A stretch of 42,634 nucleotides of DNA, from positions 43,707 through 86,340 of the forward strand of contig JBNGIS010033957.1 in the NCBI GenBank assembly GCA_049999725.1. Reading direction: 5' to 3'. Both the position numbers and the translations under genes were made by a program. A model generated the notes under the pieces. That model worked only from the letters and a program-made list of their open reading frames with translations. It was not told the origin of the DNA and ran no database searches. Below are positions 1-9,702 of this stretch, piece by piece. Position 1 is the first letter of the stretch. Each line of letters starts with the position of its first letter. The stretch comes from Haplomitrium mnioides (lineage: Eukaryota; Marchantiophyta; Haplomitriopsida; Calobryales).

Positions 1-1027
1 TCCTCGGAAAGCGACCTTCCTAACCAGTCTCTCCACTTCGGAACCCTATTAACCGGGGTTTCCACAACGGATCCCCACACGGAACCATCTTAACCCGAGG
101 ACTCCACTTCAGAACGCTAAGCCCCGAAGCCTTCTTCGGACTCACAAACTCTTCCTTCACTTCACTTAATACGGACCACTCTTCCGCTCACGGACTACTC
201 TCGGACGACGGACTCCCCTCGGATCACGGCCCCTTCACGGACAACGGACTCCCCTCGGATCACGGAACATCCTTTTCATTCTTCAAAGTTTAAATTTAAA
301 TTTTTAAGTTTCATCGATTTTCTTCCTCTAGAGCAGCGATCTCCTTCTGTCGAGTCTCGGCCAGGCGTTGCATTCCTTTCGCTTCGTTGTTTAATCTCTT
401 CCAGCCCGAGTCTCTCTAGATCTCTACTTCAATTGTTCCTCCCGCTGCGGTATTCCGATTGCTTCTTCTTGTTCGATTGCCCACCAACACAAAGAACTTC
501 CTCCCGAATTCGAATTTTTCCTTCAGCACTTCGTTCTCTTCATTTGATTCTCAGCCACGCGATGTGCTATTACTCGTGTTCTTGATAAGGAACAGATCCT
601 CATCCTCCTCAAATTTCATATTTTCCTCTGTTAACGCGAATAACTTTAAGACGACCAACTGCATCAGGGACGAACCATTGAAAATGCTATTTTACTTCTC
701 ACACCATTCCGATGTTATGAAGTCATCTCCCGATAGTATCCGAGATCGCTGTCGAAGAATAGGCACCCCTTAATTAATCCCGCAGCTGAATCATCAAATG
801 TAATTCTTCCACTATTGTCTATATCCGTCATGTTGAACATCTGCTTCATCATTGATCAGCTCACAGATCGATCTTCCTTTCTTCTTCTTCACACTTTACT
901 ATACTCCATTTCTTTTCCATATTCATAACTTTTCCCAAAACTCCAAAAATAACACTTTCCTTTATTTTTGCCCGCCGAAAAGAGCATCCTTTACGTCGAT
1001 TCTGATTCTTTTGCAGGGACTATGCTC
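1..1027 (-). mobile_element. Partial long LTR (R/L-like), minus orientation, cut by window start
   Basis: The first 120 bases repeat, with small differences, the block at 21799-22000: both open with tcctcggaaagc, then aaccttcctaac, then alternate ccggggt-type and ccacttcgg-type segments. The same block occurs in the LTRs of element L (28054-28140, 35175-35270) and, in the other orientation, in R4 (40440-40540). In L it lies between the LTR start and the minisatellite, so this fragment is the U3 side of a long LTR read on the minus strand. A short duplication (cggactcccctcggatcacgg twice) lies at about 200-262. From 300 to 1027 the sequence is pyrimidine-rich on the plus strand and has no recognisable gene. 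The right boundary is approximate. Confidence 0.5.
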
Positions 1028-1336
1028 TCACAGTCTCCAAAGAGATTTTAACTGGATATCACAAATAATGAAAATTTTTTGTGATATGAGTTTTGTAGCT
1101 TTTGGAATCAGGTCTAGAACACATGGAAAAATAGACTTAGTTGTCGACTCATGAACAATAGTAGTAGAAGCAAAATGAATAGGTATGGCAAGGCAATCAA
1201 TACTAGAATCTAGAGCAAAATTACAAACATGAGCTATAGAACATGTTGCTATAGGGACATATATATACCCTATGTAAGTAGTCATTTGTCTTGGAGACTC
1301 CCATATATGTGTATGTGCGGCGCTCATGCGATAACA

Positions 1337-1350
1337 CGTTATCAACACGA
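1337..1350 (+). promoter_or_regulatory. Putative copia primer-binding-type site (cgttatcaacacga)
   Basis: The sequence cgttatcaacacga resembles the cgttatcagcacga that I recall following the 5' LTR in one group of plant copia elements. A TATA-like tatatata stretch lies upstream at about 1260-1268, and the copia gag begins 1.9 kb downstream, so the spacing is long but the order is right. The LTR end itself is not clear, and no second LTR copy is available to prove it. Confidence 0.4.
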
Positions 1351-3284
1351 CGGACTCTACAGAAATTTTTTCTTCCCCGCATGCGCTCAATCCACACAAC
1401 ATCTAATGAAGCTCCCATGTACTCGCCATCTATGTATTCACATTCTTTTTTTTTAATCTCTGCGTTGAACTTTTTTTTTCCACTACTTTGCTCCCACCAA
1501 TACCTTTTCCTTCACTATTTTTCTAATGCAATATTCTTTAGCATCTCTTTCTTTTGCTCTTCATTTTCATTCATTCATCTTTTTCTTCCCTTTTGAATAC
1601 CTCTCATATGAACTAGGGCGCGCTCACCTTCGCGACTCTAGCTCTTCATTCGACATTTCTCCTCTTGCTCACCTTCGAAGCTGCTGCAACTCGACGACCC
1701 GCTCAGCAAACCTCTTGCTCTTTGCTTGGCGGATACTGGCTCTTATGCTTGGCGACACTTCTTTTATCCACTTGGCACCTCACTGCTCATCTGCATGATA
1801 CCTTCTTGGAGACTTTTTGCTCTCTACTGCGACCTCACGGGTGATCTTTCCTTTTTTTTTTGTTTCCCTCTATTTGATGACATCCTCGCAACATTGGTTC
1901 ACTACCTTCTTTACTCGTCGACTCTAGCAGAGCACCACAACACTCTATAGTTGCCCGAGGCGGACCTGCATTGTATCCTCCTTGTTTGCTTTTGTTCCTC
2001 GCCTATGACAAGCTGAAGTTGTCTATCCCTCTTACTCTTCGACAGCAACACCCATCAGGTCATACTCTCCTTTTTCGTATTGTTTCCATTGCTACATTTC
2101 TACACTAACATCTTGTCTACTCACAAACCATTGTTATTTCTCTTCACTATTTCAATCCGTGGTTCTTCATGAGACTCTTGTCTTCTGCATTTTCTTTGCT
2201 AGGAACTATCCAGCACAGGAGACAACACCAACGTGTACACCCGTTCTTCTTCGACACCAGAGTTTACAAACTTGTTTCCCAACCCCTATACTAGACTCTT
2301 TCATCTTACCTTCTTTCATTCTTTTCTAACCTTGAAGGATAAGCACACAAGCTTACCACATTCATATTATTCTTTCATTTTTGGTTCATTTTTCCCCTGA
2401 TTTGGTTCTCTACTGTCACTCAGCAACATAGGCACCATCTAAGCAAGAGAAAGACAAGGCACAGGCTACACCTACATATGCTCAAGTTCAACTCACTTGG
2501 CTATACAGCAACGAAGACTCAATCAAACATATCTTTGGTGAAAGATACATTCACACAGGCGACTACACGGAGCTATATTGACATCCAATGAAAAGGGAAC
2601 ACTGCATTTTGCCACTTAAGAATCTCTCACTTTATGTTCCAAAACTTTGCGGTTCAAACTTCTCAACCCATCTCTTGATTATCTTTGATTGATTCTTTTC
2701 CTTTCTCTGAATGAATCTATCCCTCACAAGGGACATACTCTTTGATTTTGAAATACTTCTTATAGAGAATACATGTAACTCATACTAACAAGAAATGCTG
2801 ACCCCTATCACCTCCACAAGCTAAACCCCTATCTGGCCATACTTGCAACTTTTACTCTTTCTTTCTTTATAGAATCAGTATTGCAGAGAGGCACCACAAT
2901 GATCGGAGACTAGGCTCACACAAAGAAAGCTCTGGAAGGACACGCTACAAGCACATCAAAAGCAATAGATACATACTTATACAGGGCAGTTTCTTCATCT
3001 ATTAGCAACATCAATTTCTTATTTCATTTCTTGGTAGTACATACCGAGTGACTCGCATTTAGTCAATTCTTTCTTGTTGTTCATTTCAATTTTTGATTTT
3101 TCCGCTTAAAGCAGAAAACATAAATAGGTACATGGGTCTGTGATCAATCAAACTCGAATCAATCACCAATCTGTACCGAGTACAGGCAATCACAACCCTG
3201 ACCCAGCAGCTGCATTCGCTAGAGAATCTGGTTTCTCTTTCTCTATCATAGGTATTCTCAGGCAAATAGAGCATAGATCTGCAA
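1351..3284 (+). other. Copia leader: no gene recognised
   Basis: These 1.9 kb between the putative primer site and gag are rich in T and C runs (for example 1447-1500 and 1850-1862) and hold only short open stretches in every frame, none with a motif I recognise. It most likely is the untranslated leader of the copia element, perhaps with older insertions. I see no tRNA, promoter or further repeat that I can support. Confidence 0.4.
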
Positions 3285-4373
3285 ATGGCATATGTAGCAT
3301 CTCTGAAATTCCAAGCATTGAGATTGGATGGCTCCAACTATTTGTCATGGTCACTAGACGTCACAACATATTTGACATCCAAGGGTATCTCTGAAATACT
3401 CATTACAAACAATGATATCACCCTTTGTGATGCAGCCAAAGCCCTCATCTTGATTCGACACCACCTGGTGGAACTCTTGAGACTCTAATACCTGAACTAT
3501 AATAGTCCCCACCTACTGTGAGAAGAACTAAAACTCATATTTGACCATCTGACAAGCATAGCACTCCCTGTAGCAAGACACGATTGGATTAATCTCCGAG
3601 TTCAGGACCATATGTCCATAGTAAATTACAATAGCAAACTATTTCGCATCGTCTCACAAGTGGAAATCTATGGTCACCCCGTGACCGACGAAGAACAAAT
3701 AGAGAAAACTCTATTGACTTTTCTTGTGAGCAATCTCATTTTAGCATCACAATATCACAATATACGATTCACTCGATACTCTGAACTCATAGCATACATG
3801 CTACTAGTTGAAAAGCATCAACTACTCCTCGTGGAAAATGCGAAGAAAAGACCCCCAAGGTCTACCACTCCTCCACAAAACCCTGAATCACATTTTACAA
3901 GGATTGGACAATATCCCCGCTCTAGAAACAGAAATTTTTCTAGATGTAGAGGAAGGGAACACTCTAGATTCATAGGGAGCACTAGCCGCTCAAACACCAA
4001 TCGACCCTTGACTCTCAATAATAGGGATTTCCATACCAAACGTCGCATATTGACGATACCAGAACGCGCTTCACATCGCATATGGAACAATAGAGGAGGC
4101 AGGCAATCCCATAGAGGCCGGTGAACTCATTCTCATTCGCACCAATCACAAACAACATGCAATTGATGTGGCTTATGTGGCCACACCCAGCCCACTTGCA
4201 GAGTACCCCTGGACCTAGCACGACTATACCAACCGAGTATTAAAACTCACAACAACAAAGTACAGGGCAACTTACTGGAGTTGACAGACATGGATGAATA
4301 TCCACAATAAAATCTACATCTTGAAAGTCACATGACTTATTCATCTCTGTCAAACTAGAAAAACGAATATGAG
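3285..4373 (+). pseudogene. Copia Gag (capsid, zinc knuckle), degenerate
   Basis: Gag packages element RNA into cytoplasmic virus-like particles. The ATG at 3285 is chosen because the reading matches the usual copia Gag opening: a short hydrophobic start, then LDGSNYLSWSLDV. The capsid-like part continues in the same frame past stops at 3486 and 3519 to NYNSKLFRIVSQ and EKTLLTFLVSN at 3612-3760, then an Arg-rich tail. A CCHC knuckle lies at 4158-4199: Cys, two codons of which the second is TGA, Cys, four residues, His, four residues, Cys. Further stops fall at 4122, 4164, 4308 and 4356. The frame is kept throughout, so damage is by point change. A functional protein is excluded by at least six stops. 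Family identity is firm; the sub-lineage is not. Confidence 0.75.
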
Positions 4374-4652
4374 ATAACCTGCATTGTAGATAGCGGATTT
4401 TTGCACACCATATTGCAAGATTGGAAATACTTCTCATCGATCAAACCTTCTTCCAGGCCTATGACAATGATTACCGACCACAATCAAATTGAAGAAGTAC
4501 ATGGTCTAGCAATCATACTATTTCTAAACGGAACTAGACTGGATATAAAATCTACAATTTATGCACATGTAGCAACCAGAAACCTCATTAGCTTCCGTGA
4601 TATACGACAAAACAGTTTTCACATTCAAGCCAAATTTTTTCAAGTCACTTAA
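4374..4652 (+). pseudogene. Copia aspartic protease, degenerate
   Basis: In the frame of gag the sequence reads CIVDSGF with the catalytic Asp codon at 4389-4391. This is the Asp-Ser-Gly active-site triplet of retrotransposon proteases, which work as homodimers and cut the Gag-Pol polyprotein. It is followed by a His-Thr-Ile stretch and a hydrophobic run (AIILFLNGTRLDIK) as in copia proteases. The reading ends at a TAA at 4650 and integrase follows in the same frame, as expected of a fused polyprotein. The active-site triplet is intact, but no full product could be made because of the flanking stops. Confidence 0.65.
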
Positions 4653-4664
4653 GTCCTTTATATC

Positions 4665-5541
4665 TTGAGTCCAACAGCAACAGACTTTGACATAGGAGAA
4701 TCATTCTCACTGTCACCACATGGACTGTACATCACCAAAATATATTCATACATTGTCTCCACAAAACCGATCTCCACAACTCTCACATGGCACAACCGCC
4801 TTGGGCATCCTGGCCGAGACATGTTCTACCGTATCAAAAATGATAGCAAAGGCATACCACAGAGCATGCACCCACTGCCATTGAATACCCCATGCTTAGC
4901 ATACGCACAAGGCAAACTGAGAATTGCACCTTCCCACGACAAAACATCAATCGCGATTCCTCAATTCCTCGAGCGAATCCACATTGATGTCTATGGATCT
5001 ATCCATCCACCTTCGAGACCATTCCGATGCTTCATTGTCACCATTGATTCATCATCCAAATATTCAGAAGTATCTCTTCTTACAACCAAAAACATTGTCT
5101 TCTCAAAGTTGTTGTCCCAAATCTTGAAACTCTCAGCATAGTTCTCTGATTACCCAATCAAAAATCTGAGAGTGGACAACGTCGAAGAATTTTCTTCACA
5201 AACTTTTGACGATTTTTGCACATCTACTAATATAGATATACAATATTCATGTCCGCATATACACTTTCAAAATGGCATTGCAAAATCTATTATTAAGAGA
5301 ATACAACTCATAGCAAGACCATTACTTCTAAATTCAAACCTCCCCACCACAGTTTGGGGACATGCAATCATGCATGCAGCATCTCTATTGCACTACAGAC
5401 CATTTGCATTCCATCGAAATTCCCCACACCAACTTGCAGCAGGAATTCCTATAGATATATCGCATCTACGCACATTTGGTTGCCTCGTCCTTGTCCCAAT
5501 CTTAGGATCACATCAAACAAAGATGGGACCACAATGCCAAT
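4665..5541 (+). pseudogene. Copia integrase, degenerate, catalytic Glu lost
   Basis: Integrase inserts the element cDNA into the host genome in the nucleus. The reading has the pre-integrase zinc motif (His-x4-His in WHNRLGHPG, then CLAY where two Cys are expected, so the last Cys is Tyr). The core keeps Asp 4986 (HIDVYG) and Asp 5175 (VDN). The third catalytic position, 35 residues later at 5283 in NGIAKS, is Lys where the family has Glu, a G-to-A change. Downstream, TVWGHAIMHAASLLHYRP and HLRTFGCLVLVP are standard copia integrase C-terminal signatures. A stop lies at 5139 and the frame ends near 5541, continuing at +2 from about 5525. Confidence 0.8.
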
Positions 5542-6520
5542 AGGCATATGTATCGGTTTTGAATCTCCTTCTATCATCCAATATCTTGAACCTTCAACCT
5601 TTAGTGTATTTAAGTCTCGATTTGCAGACTATGAATTCTTTGAAGAATATTTTTGACATGTGTTATAAGAGGACAAAGTTGTACAACCCAAACATAAGGA
5701 CAAATTAATATGACACCAACACTTGCCGTTAGACTTTGACCAACGAAACGGAAAATCTGATGCCAAAGCCAGACAACTCCTCCATTTACAATAAACATTA
5801 ATCAAAATACATGATGCATTTAACAATGCAGCCAACATCACCAAATCACATATTGAAGTTGCCAATGCACTAGCACGACTTCAAAAAATCGACGCACCTG
5901 CCACTAAAATACAGCCTAAAGCAAAGCATGGCAGACCTAAAGGCTCAAAGAATAAGCCAAACTCACTGACATCATTGCACGTTACGACAAACAATGATGA
6001 AATAGCAATTGCCTATTCCCATACTGGTCAAATATGGGATAGAACCTATTGATGATTTATTTGCATTCTCTATATCACAATCAATAGACAATAATACATC
6101 TGATCCTTTATCCGTACGAGAAGCACAATCAAGAACCAGTCGGCCTCAATAAGAGAAAGCAATAAATTTGGAACTTAACTCTCTCATACAACAACGAGTA
6201 TTTGGATCTATTATGCCAGCACTTCCTGATATGCATCTGACATATTACAAATTTATTTTTGTCTCCAAATATAATGCAAAAGATTATCTTACAAGATATA
6301 AAGCAAGATTTGTGGCCAAAAGATACACTCAGATTCATGGACGTGATTATAACCTCACATACTCACCTGTCATGGACACTATGACTTACAAATACATGAT
6401 GGCATTTGCTATTCAATACCATCTTACTATGCACATCATGGACATCATTACTGCTTACTTATATGGCACTCTAGACACCCATATTTTTATGAAGGCACCC
6501 CTCAAACTCATATCAAGAAT
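5542..6520 (+). pseudogene. Copia linker and N-terminal reverse transcriptase, truncated
   Basis: After a one-base frame change near 5525-5545 the text reads ICIGFESPSIIQYLEPST and SRFADYEFFEE, the segment that joins integrase to RT in plant copia elements, then a basic stretch KHGRPKGSKNK at about 5925-5960. The original frame resumes near 6100-6168 with ELNSLIQQRVFG, RYKARFVAKRYTQ, TYSPVMD and MDIITAYLYGTLD, which is the N-terminal RT domain; the first catalytic Asp is at 6441-6443. The reading ends near 6520 where the LTR of G1 begins, so YVDD, the thumb and RNase H are missing. RT copies element RNA into cDNA; this remnant cannot. Confidence 0.75.
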
Positions 6521-6590
6521 GGCATTTCATATTCAAGGGGAGAGCAACCATAGTGCACATGGACCTTTAGTCCCAAACGACCCAAATACT

Positions 6591-6697
6591 GATATTAGAC
6601 CTTTTGTTTCTCATGGCCTAAATATTGAGATTAGACCTTTTGTCTATCATGGCCCAATACTGAGATTAGATCTTTTGTCTCTTATGGCCCATATAAT
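6591..6697 (+). repeat. 36-bp tandem repeat, three units, in G1 LTR
   Basis: Units start at 6591, 6627 and 6662 (36, 35 and 36 bp) and share gatattagaccttttgt followed by catggccc; a diverged partial unit precedes at about 6562. Such U3 arrays in LTRs often hold enhancer elements; that role is inference here. Confidence 0.8.
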
Positions 6698-6929
6698 AGT
6701 ACAAGCATAAGGTTGTGCTATTTATAAGAAGATAGAGAGGAGTGAAGGAAGTGGTAGAGAGTCACTTTTAGGTTTAAGATTAGACTACTTGTCTTTGAAG
6801 TCACTTTTGGTGGAAAGTCACTTTTAGTTTACTTGCATTCGAAGTCACTTTTGGTAGAGAGTCACCTTTACAGCTGAAATGAGAAGTGACTTGTAAGTGA
6901 AGAAAGAGGGATGATACCCTCTTCTCTTG

Positions 6930-6937
6930 TATAAATA
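6930..6937 (+). promoter_or_regulatory. TATA box of G1 LTR
   Basis: TATAAATA stands about 190 bases before the LTR end and 197 bases before the PBS, the expected place for the U3 core promoter that starts the genomic transcript. Confidence 0.6.
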
Positions 6938-7126
6938 GAAGGGCTTCTTAGCCCCACTCCTCATTCTAGAGTTCCTCTCGAATTATTTGGGTTCTTTGGT
7001 TGCTTGGCTTTTGCTTGCACTCTTGGTCTTAGCTTGGACATTGAGTTGCTTTTGGTTGAAGAACTCTATTAGAATTCACCATGAGTTCTTACTCATTTGG
7101 ATTTGGTCTTTGAATTTCTTTTACAT

Positions 7127-7139
7127 TGGTATCAGAGCC
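7127..7139 (+). promoter_or_regulatory. PBS, initiator tRNA-Met type
   Basis: TGGTATCAGAGCC is the standard plant retrotransposon primer site complementary to the 3' end of initiator tRNA-Met. It follows the LTR end (ttaca) by one base, fixing both the LTR edge and the plus-strand orientation. Confidence 0.9.
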
Positions 7140-7164
7140 ACGGTTTGTTTTTGGTGTGAGCTAC

Positions 7165-7851
7165 ATGAAGAGTCAAGAAGAGGTGATTCAAGCAATGGAA
7201 CAACAACTTGAACATCTTTCACGCCTTTTGGAAGTGGGAATAAAAGAAAGAGCAATGTTTTGAGAAGAAGAGAGTTATGGGCGACTTCCAATGCCAAAAG
7301 CATATGATAGAAAGTTGACTTGTGGTGCTTGTGAGAACTTCATTTTTTATTGTGAACAATATTTTAAAGCTACAAACATTAGAGAGGATAGTCAATGAAT
7401 TCTATTTGCGGCAAGCCAATTAGAAGAAGTTGTAAAGACTTGGTGGAGATATCAAATAGAACAAGCACAACGTGGATTTGTTGCCCCTATTGTTTCTTGG
7501 CATGAGTTCAAAGAATGAGTGATTTCAAGATTTAGGGTTGAAAATGCTTCAAAAGTAGCAAGAGATCGAATGGGCAAATTGAAGCAACTTGGTATAGTGA
7601 GAAGTTATGTGACACATTTTCAGGATATAATTATGCAAATTTCTAATATAAGAGAAGAAGAAGCACTAGACCGCTTTGTTCGGGGATTGAAGCCTCACAC
7701 GAGAATAGAAGTTACTATGCAAGAGCTTACTCAATTAGAAGAAGCAATGCGTATGTCGGAGCGGCATGACTCATTACTCACAGCTACAGAAGTTAGATCT
7801 CATCCTCAACCATTCGAACAACGTTCTCAAAACCTTGCAAGCTCTAATGGA
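7165..7851 (+). pseudogene. G1 Gag, degenerate
   Basis: The ATG at 7165 lies 26 bases after the PBS and opens MKSQEEVIQAMEQQLEHLSR, a short coiled-coil-like start common in chromovirus Gag. Stops at 7261, 7396 and 7516 interrupt the capsid region. After the third, VISRFRVENASKVARDRMGKLKQ, YVTHFQDI, and LDRFVRGLKPHTRIEV follow, which is the retrotransposon gag domain (capsid C-terminal half). Context suggests TGG-to-TGA for the two stops at 7396 and 7516 and CGA-to-TGA for the first. No CCHC knuckle is seen before the protease, so the nucleocapsid part appears deleted. Confidence 0.7.
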
Positions 7852-8322
7852 ATTAAAATTCCAACAAGAATTCGAGGTACCTTGTTCCATCTTGATGGTA
7901 TGATTGAGAAGCACTCTTGTAGAATGTTGGTCGATATTGGGAGTTCTGAAAATTTTATGTCACTATGTTTTGCTAAGATAATCAAAGCAAAATATAGTCC
8001 TATCAAAGAGAGTGTTGTGACTATGGCTGATGGCCAAAAGCATGACTAGTTTTGCTCTCAAAAGCCATTCCTTCTAAGGATTAGAAAAGAGTATACAGAA
8101 TCTATGCAATTTGTTATTGCACCTATACAATATAACATCATTTTAGGATTACCTTGGCTTGAAGAAAGGTTCGCTCAATTTGATTGGGGAAAACAACAAA
8201 TTCAAGTCACCTTAAAATGTAAGAAATTTCTTTTGAGGTGTTCGATACCGTTGGTGAAGAAGCTTAAATCAGCTCAACATGTTAATTCATTGGCACAAGA
8301 GTTGCATGTCTTTGTTGTTTAG
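7852..8322 (+). pseudogene. G1 aspartic protease, degenerate
   Basis: In the gag frame the text reads SCRMLVDIGSSENFMS with the catalytic Asp at 7932-7934. The family motif is Asp-Thr/Ser-Gly, so Ile replaces the usual Thr or Ser. The second half, YNIILGLPWLEERFAQFDWGKQQIQV, is the ILG-x-PWL flap region typical of Ty3/gypsy proteases. Stops at 8047 and 8320 separate the parts. The enzyme would process Gag-Pol; the altered triplet and the stops make activity unlikely. Confidence 0.7.
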
Positions 8323-8325
8323 ATT

Positions 8326-9473
8326 ATGCCCATCATGGACTTGAGTGAGGAGGGGGCAAAAGGTGCACCTACCTTAATGATATATGATATTTTGAAAGAA
8401 TTTGGAGATGTGTTTCCGAAAGATTTGCCAAAGAGGTTACCAGACGATCAAGGAATACCTTTTCCGATTGAGTTGATACCGGGAAGCACTCCTTATAATC
8501 TACCTATATATCAGCTATCACCACAAGAATTAGAGGAGCTTCGAAAGATACTGACGGATCTTCTTGAGAAGGATTTCATTCAACACAATACTTCTTCTTG
8601 GGGAGCTCCGGTATTCTTTGTACCATAGAAAGATGGTGGATTTTGTCTTTGTACATATCATCGAGGATTGAACAATCAAACAATGAAGAATGCCTATTCT
8701 CTACCTCATATTGATGATTTGTTGGATCAATTGAGTAGTCCACGATTCTTTTCTAAGTTGGATCTTCGAAGTGGCTATTGGCAAATTCCAATCAAGCCAA
8801 GTGATGTACCAAAGACAGATTTTTGCACAAGGCATGGGCATTTTGAGTGGAAAGTTCTTACATTTGGTTTTACTAATGCTCCGGCGATATTTATGGATCA
8901 AATGCATCGAGTTTTTGATGGGTTATTGGATAAGTTAGTGTTGGTATTTTTGGACAATATACTTATCTTTAGTAAAAGTGAAGTTGAGCATCGTGCTCAT
9001 CTCAATGAGGTACTACAATGACTATGCAATTGGAAGTTTTATTGCAAGAAGTCTAAGTGTGAGTTTTGGAAGCAAGAGGTGACTTATCTAGGGTATAAAG
9101 TATATGGGGATGGCATCAAGATGGAAGAAAAGAAAATTAAAGCTATTACAGAGTGGCCAACACCAAATGATGCAAAGGATGTTTGAGCTTTTAATGGATT
9201 AGCAAGTTTTTTTTATCAAAGATTCATTCATTACTATGCTCATATTGCTGCATCGCTTATGGATTTACTAGAGAAGGATGCAAAGTTCAAATAGACGACC
9301 AAGGAGCAAGTGGCATTTCAACAACTCAAGGATGCAGTGACATCTCATCCAATTCTACAACCATATGATCTAAAGAGGCGTTGTATAGTTGATTTTGATG
9401 TTTCTAATTTTTCTATTGGAGTGGTTTTACAGCAAGAGTTTGAGGATGGACTTCATCCAATTGCATTCATGTC
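8326..9473 (+). pseudogene. G1 reverse transcriptase and start of RNase H, degenerate
   Basis: The RT domain is nearly complete: KDLPKRLPDDQGIPFPIELIPGS, then LRGLNNQT-like text, YSLPHIDDLLDQL, FFSKLDLRSGYWQI, FTNAPAIFMDQM and the active site FLDN at 8953-8958, where chromoviruses have FLDD, so the second of the paired Asp is Asn. SKCEFWKQEVTYLGYKV follows. RNase H starts at about 9360 (CIVDFDVSNFSIGVVLQQ) and is cut off at HPIAFMS, 9473. Stops occur at 8626, 9019, 9184 and 9292; those at 9019 and 9184 fall where Arg is expected and 9292 where Trp is expected. The frame never shifts. Confidence 0.85.
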
Positions 9474-9702
9474 ACTCTTCGGATGATGTGGCATCCACGG
9501 AAGACTAGAAGGAAATCCGTGGGCCAACTTTGCGGAGCAGCGTCGGACGGCACGATTGCGGATGATGTGGCGTTCAAAGATGATCTGAGGGACCCTCTAA
9601 GTCAAAACTGAGTCAACCACGGAACCCAGTCAGCGCGACGGTCAAACTACCCTCTTGTAGAGCGGCGTCGAACGGCGCTACTCAGAAGGAAGTCACCGGG
9701 AC

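Larger units (their letters stand above)
1028..6520 (+). mobile_element. Degenerate Ty1/copia retrotransposon, 3'-truncated
   Basis: Gag, protease, integrase and the N-terminal part of RT occur in that order on the plus strand, which is the copia order (integrase before RT). The motifs WHNRLGHPG, RYKARFVAK and TYSPVMD are typical of plant copia. Nearly all of it lies in one frame from 3285, broken by in-frame stops and by a shift near 5525-5545. The RT stops near 6520, before the YxDD motif, where the 5' LTR of chromovirus G1 begins, so G1 interrupts it; the rest of the element is not found in the window. The left limit is uncertain: a primer-site-like sequence at 1337-1350 puts the 5' LTR at about 1028-1335. 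Confidence 0.8.
6520..7125 (+). repeat. 5' LTR of chromovirus G1
   Basis: The right edge is firm: the sequence ends in ...tttaca, followed by one T and then the PBS. The left edge is estimated from the loss of copia RT homology near 6500-6550. It contains a 36-bp array at 6591-6697, a looser repeat of gaagtcacttttggt / gagagtcactttta at about 6755-6870, and a TATA box (TATAAATA, 6930-6937). The transcript would start some 30 bases after it. No second copy exists in the window to confirm the length. Confidence 0.65.
6520..9473 (+). mobile_element. Chromovirus-type Ty3/gypsy element G1, 3'-truncated
   Basis: G1 has a 5' LTR (about 6520-7125), a PBS complementary to initiator tRNA-Met (7127-7139), then gag, protease, RT and the beginning of RNase H in one continuous frame from 7165 to 9473. 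It breaks off in RNase H (HPIAFMS) at about 9473, where an R-family LTR fragment starts; integrase and 3' LTR are absent. It starts inside the copia RT, so it inserted into that element. Nine in-frame stops but no frameshift are seen, which points to decay by substitutions. Confidence 0.8.

Noticed and set aside
459-1154. Open frames of about 100 codons in the first kilobase
   Set aside because: Low-complexity Ser/Phe/Leu text from pyrimidine-rich DNA with no motif; the related LTR at 21799-22690 does not preserve them.
1028-1402. 124-codon open frame on the minus strand
   Set aside because: No recognisable domain, and it lies antisense to the probable copia LTR; a chance frame is likelier.
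7127-7139. tRNA gene at the initiator tRNA-Met match
   Set aside because: Only the primer-site complement is present, with no cloverleaf; it follows an LTR end.
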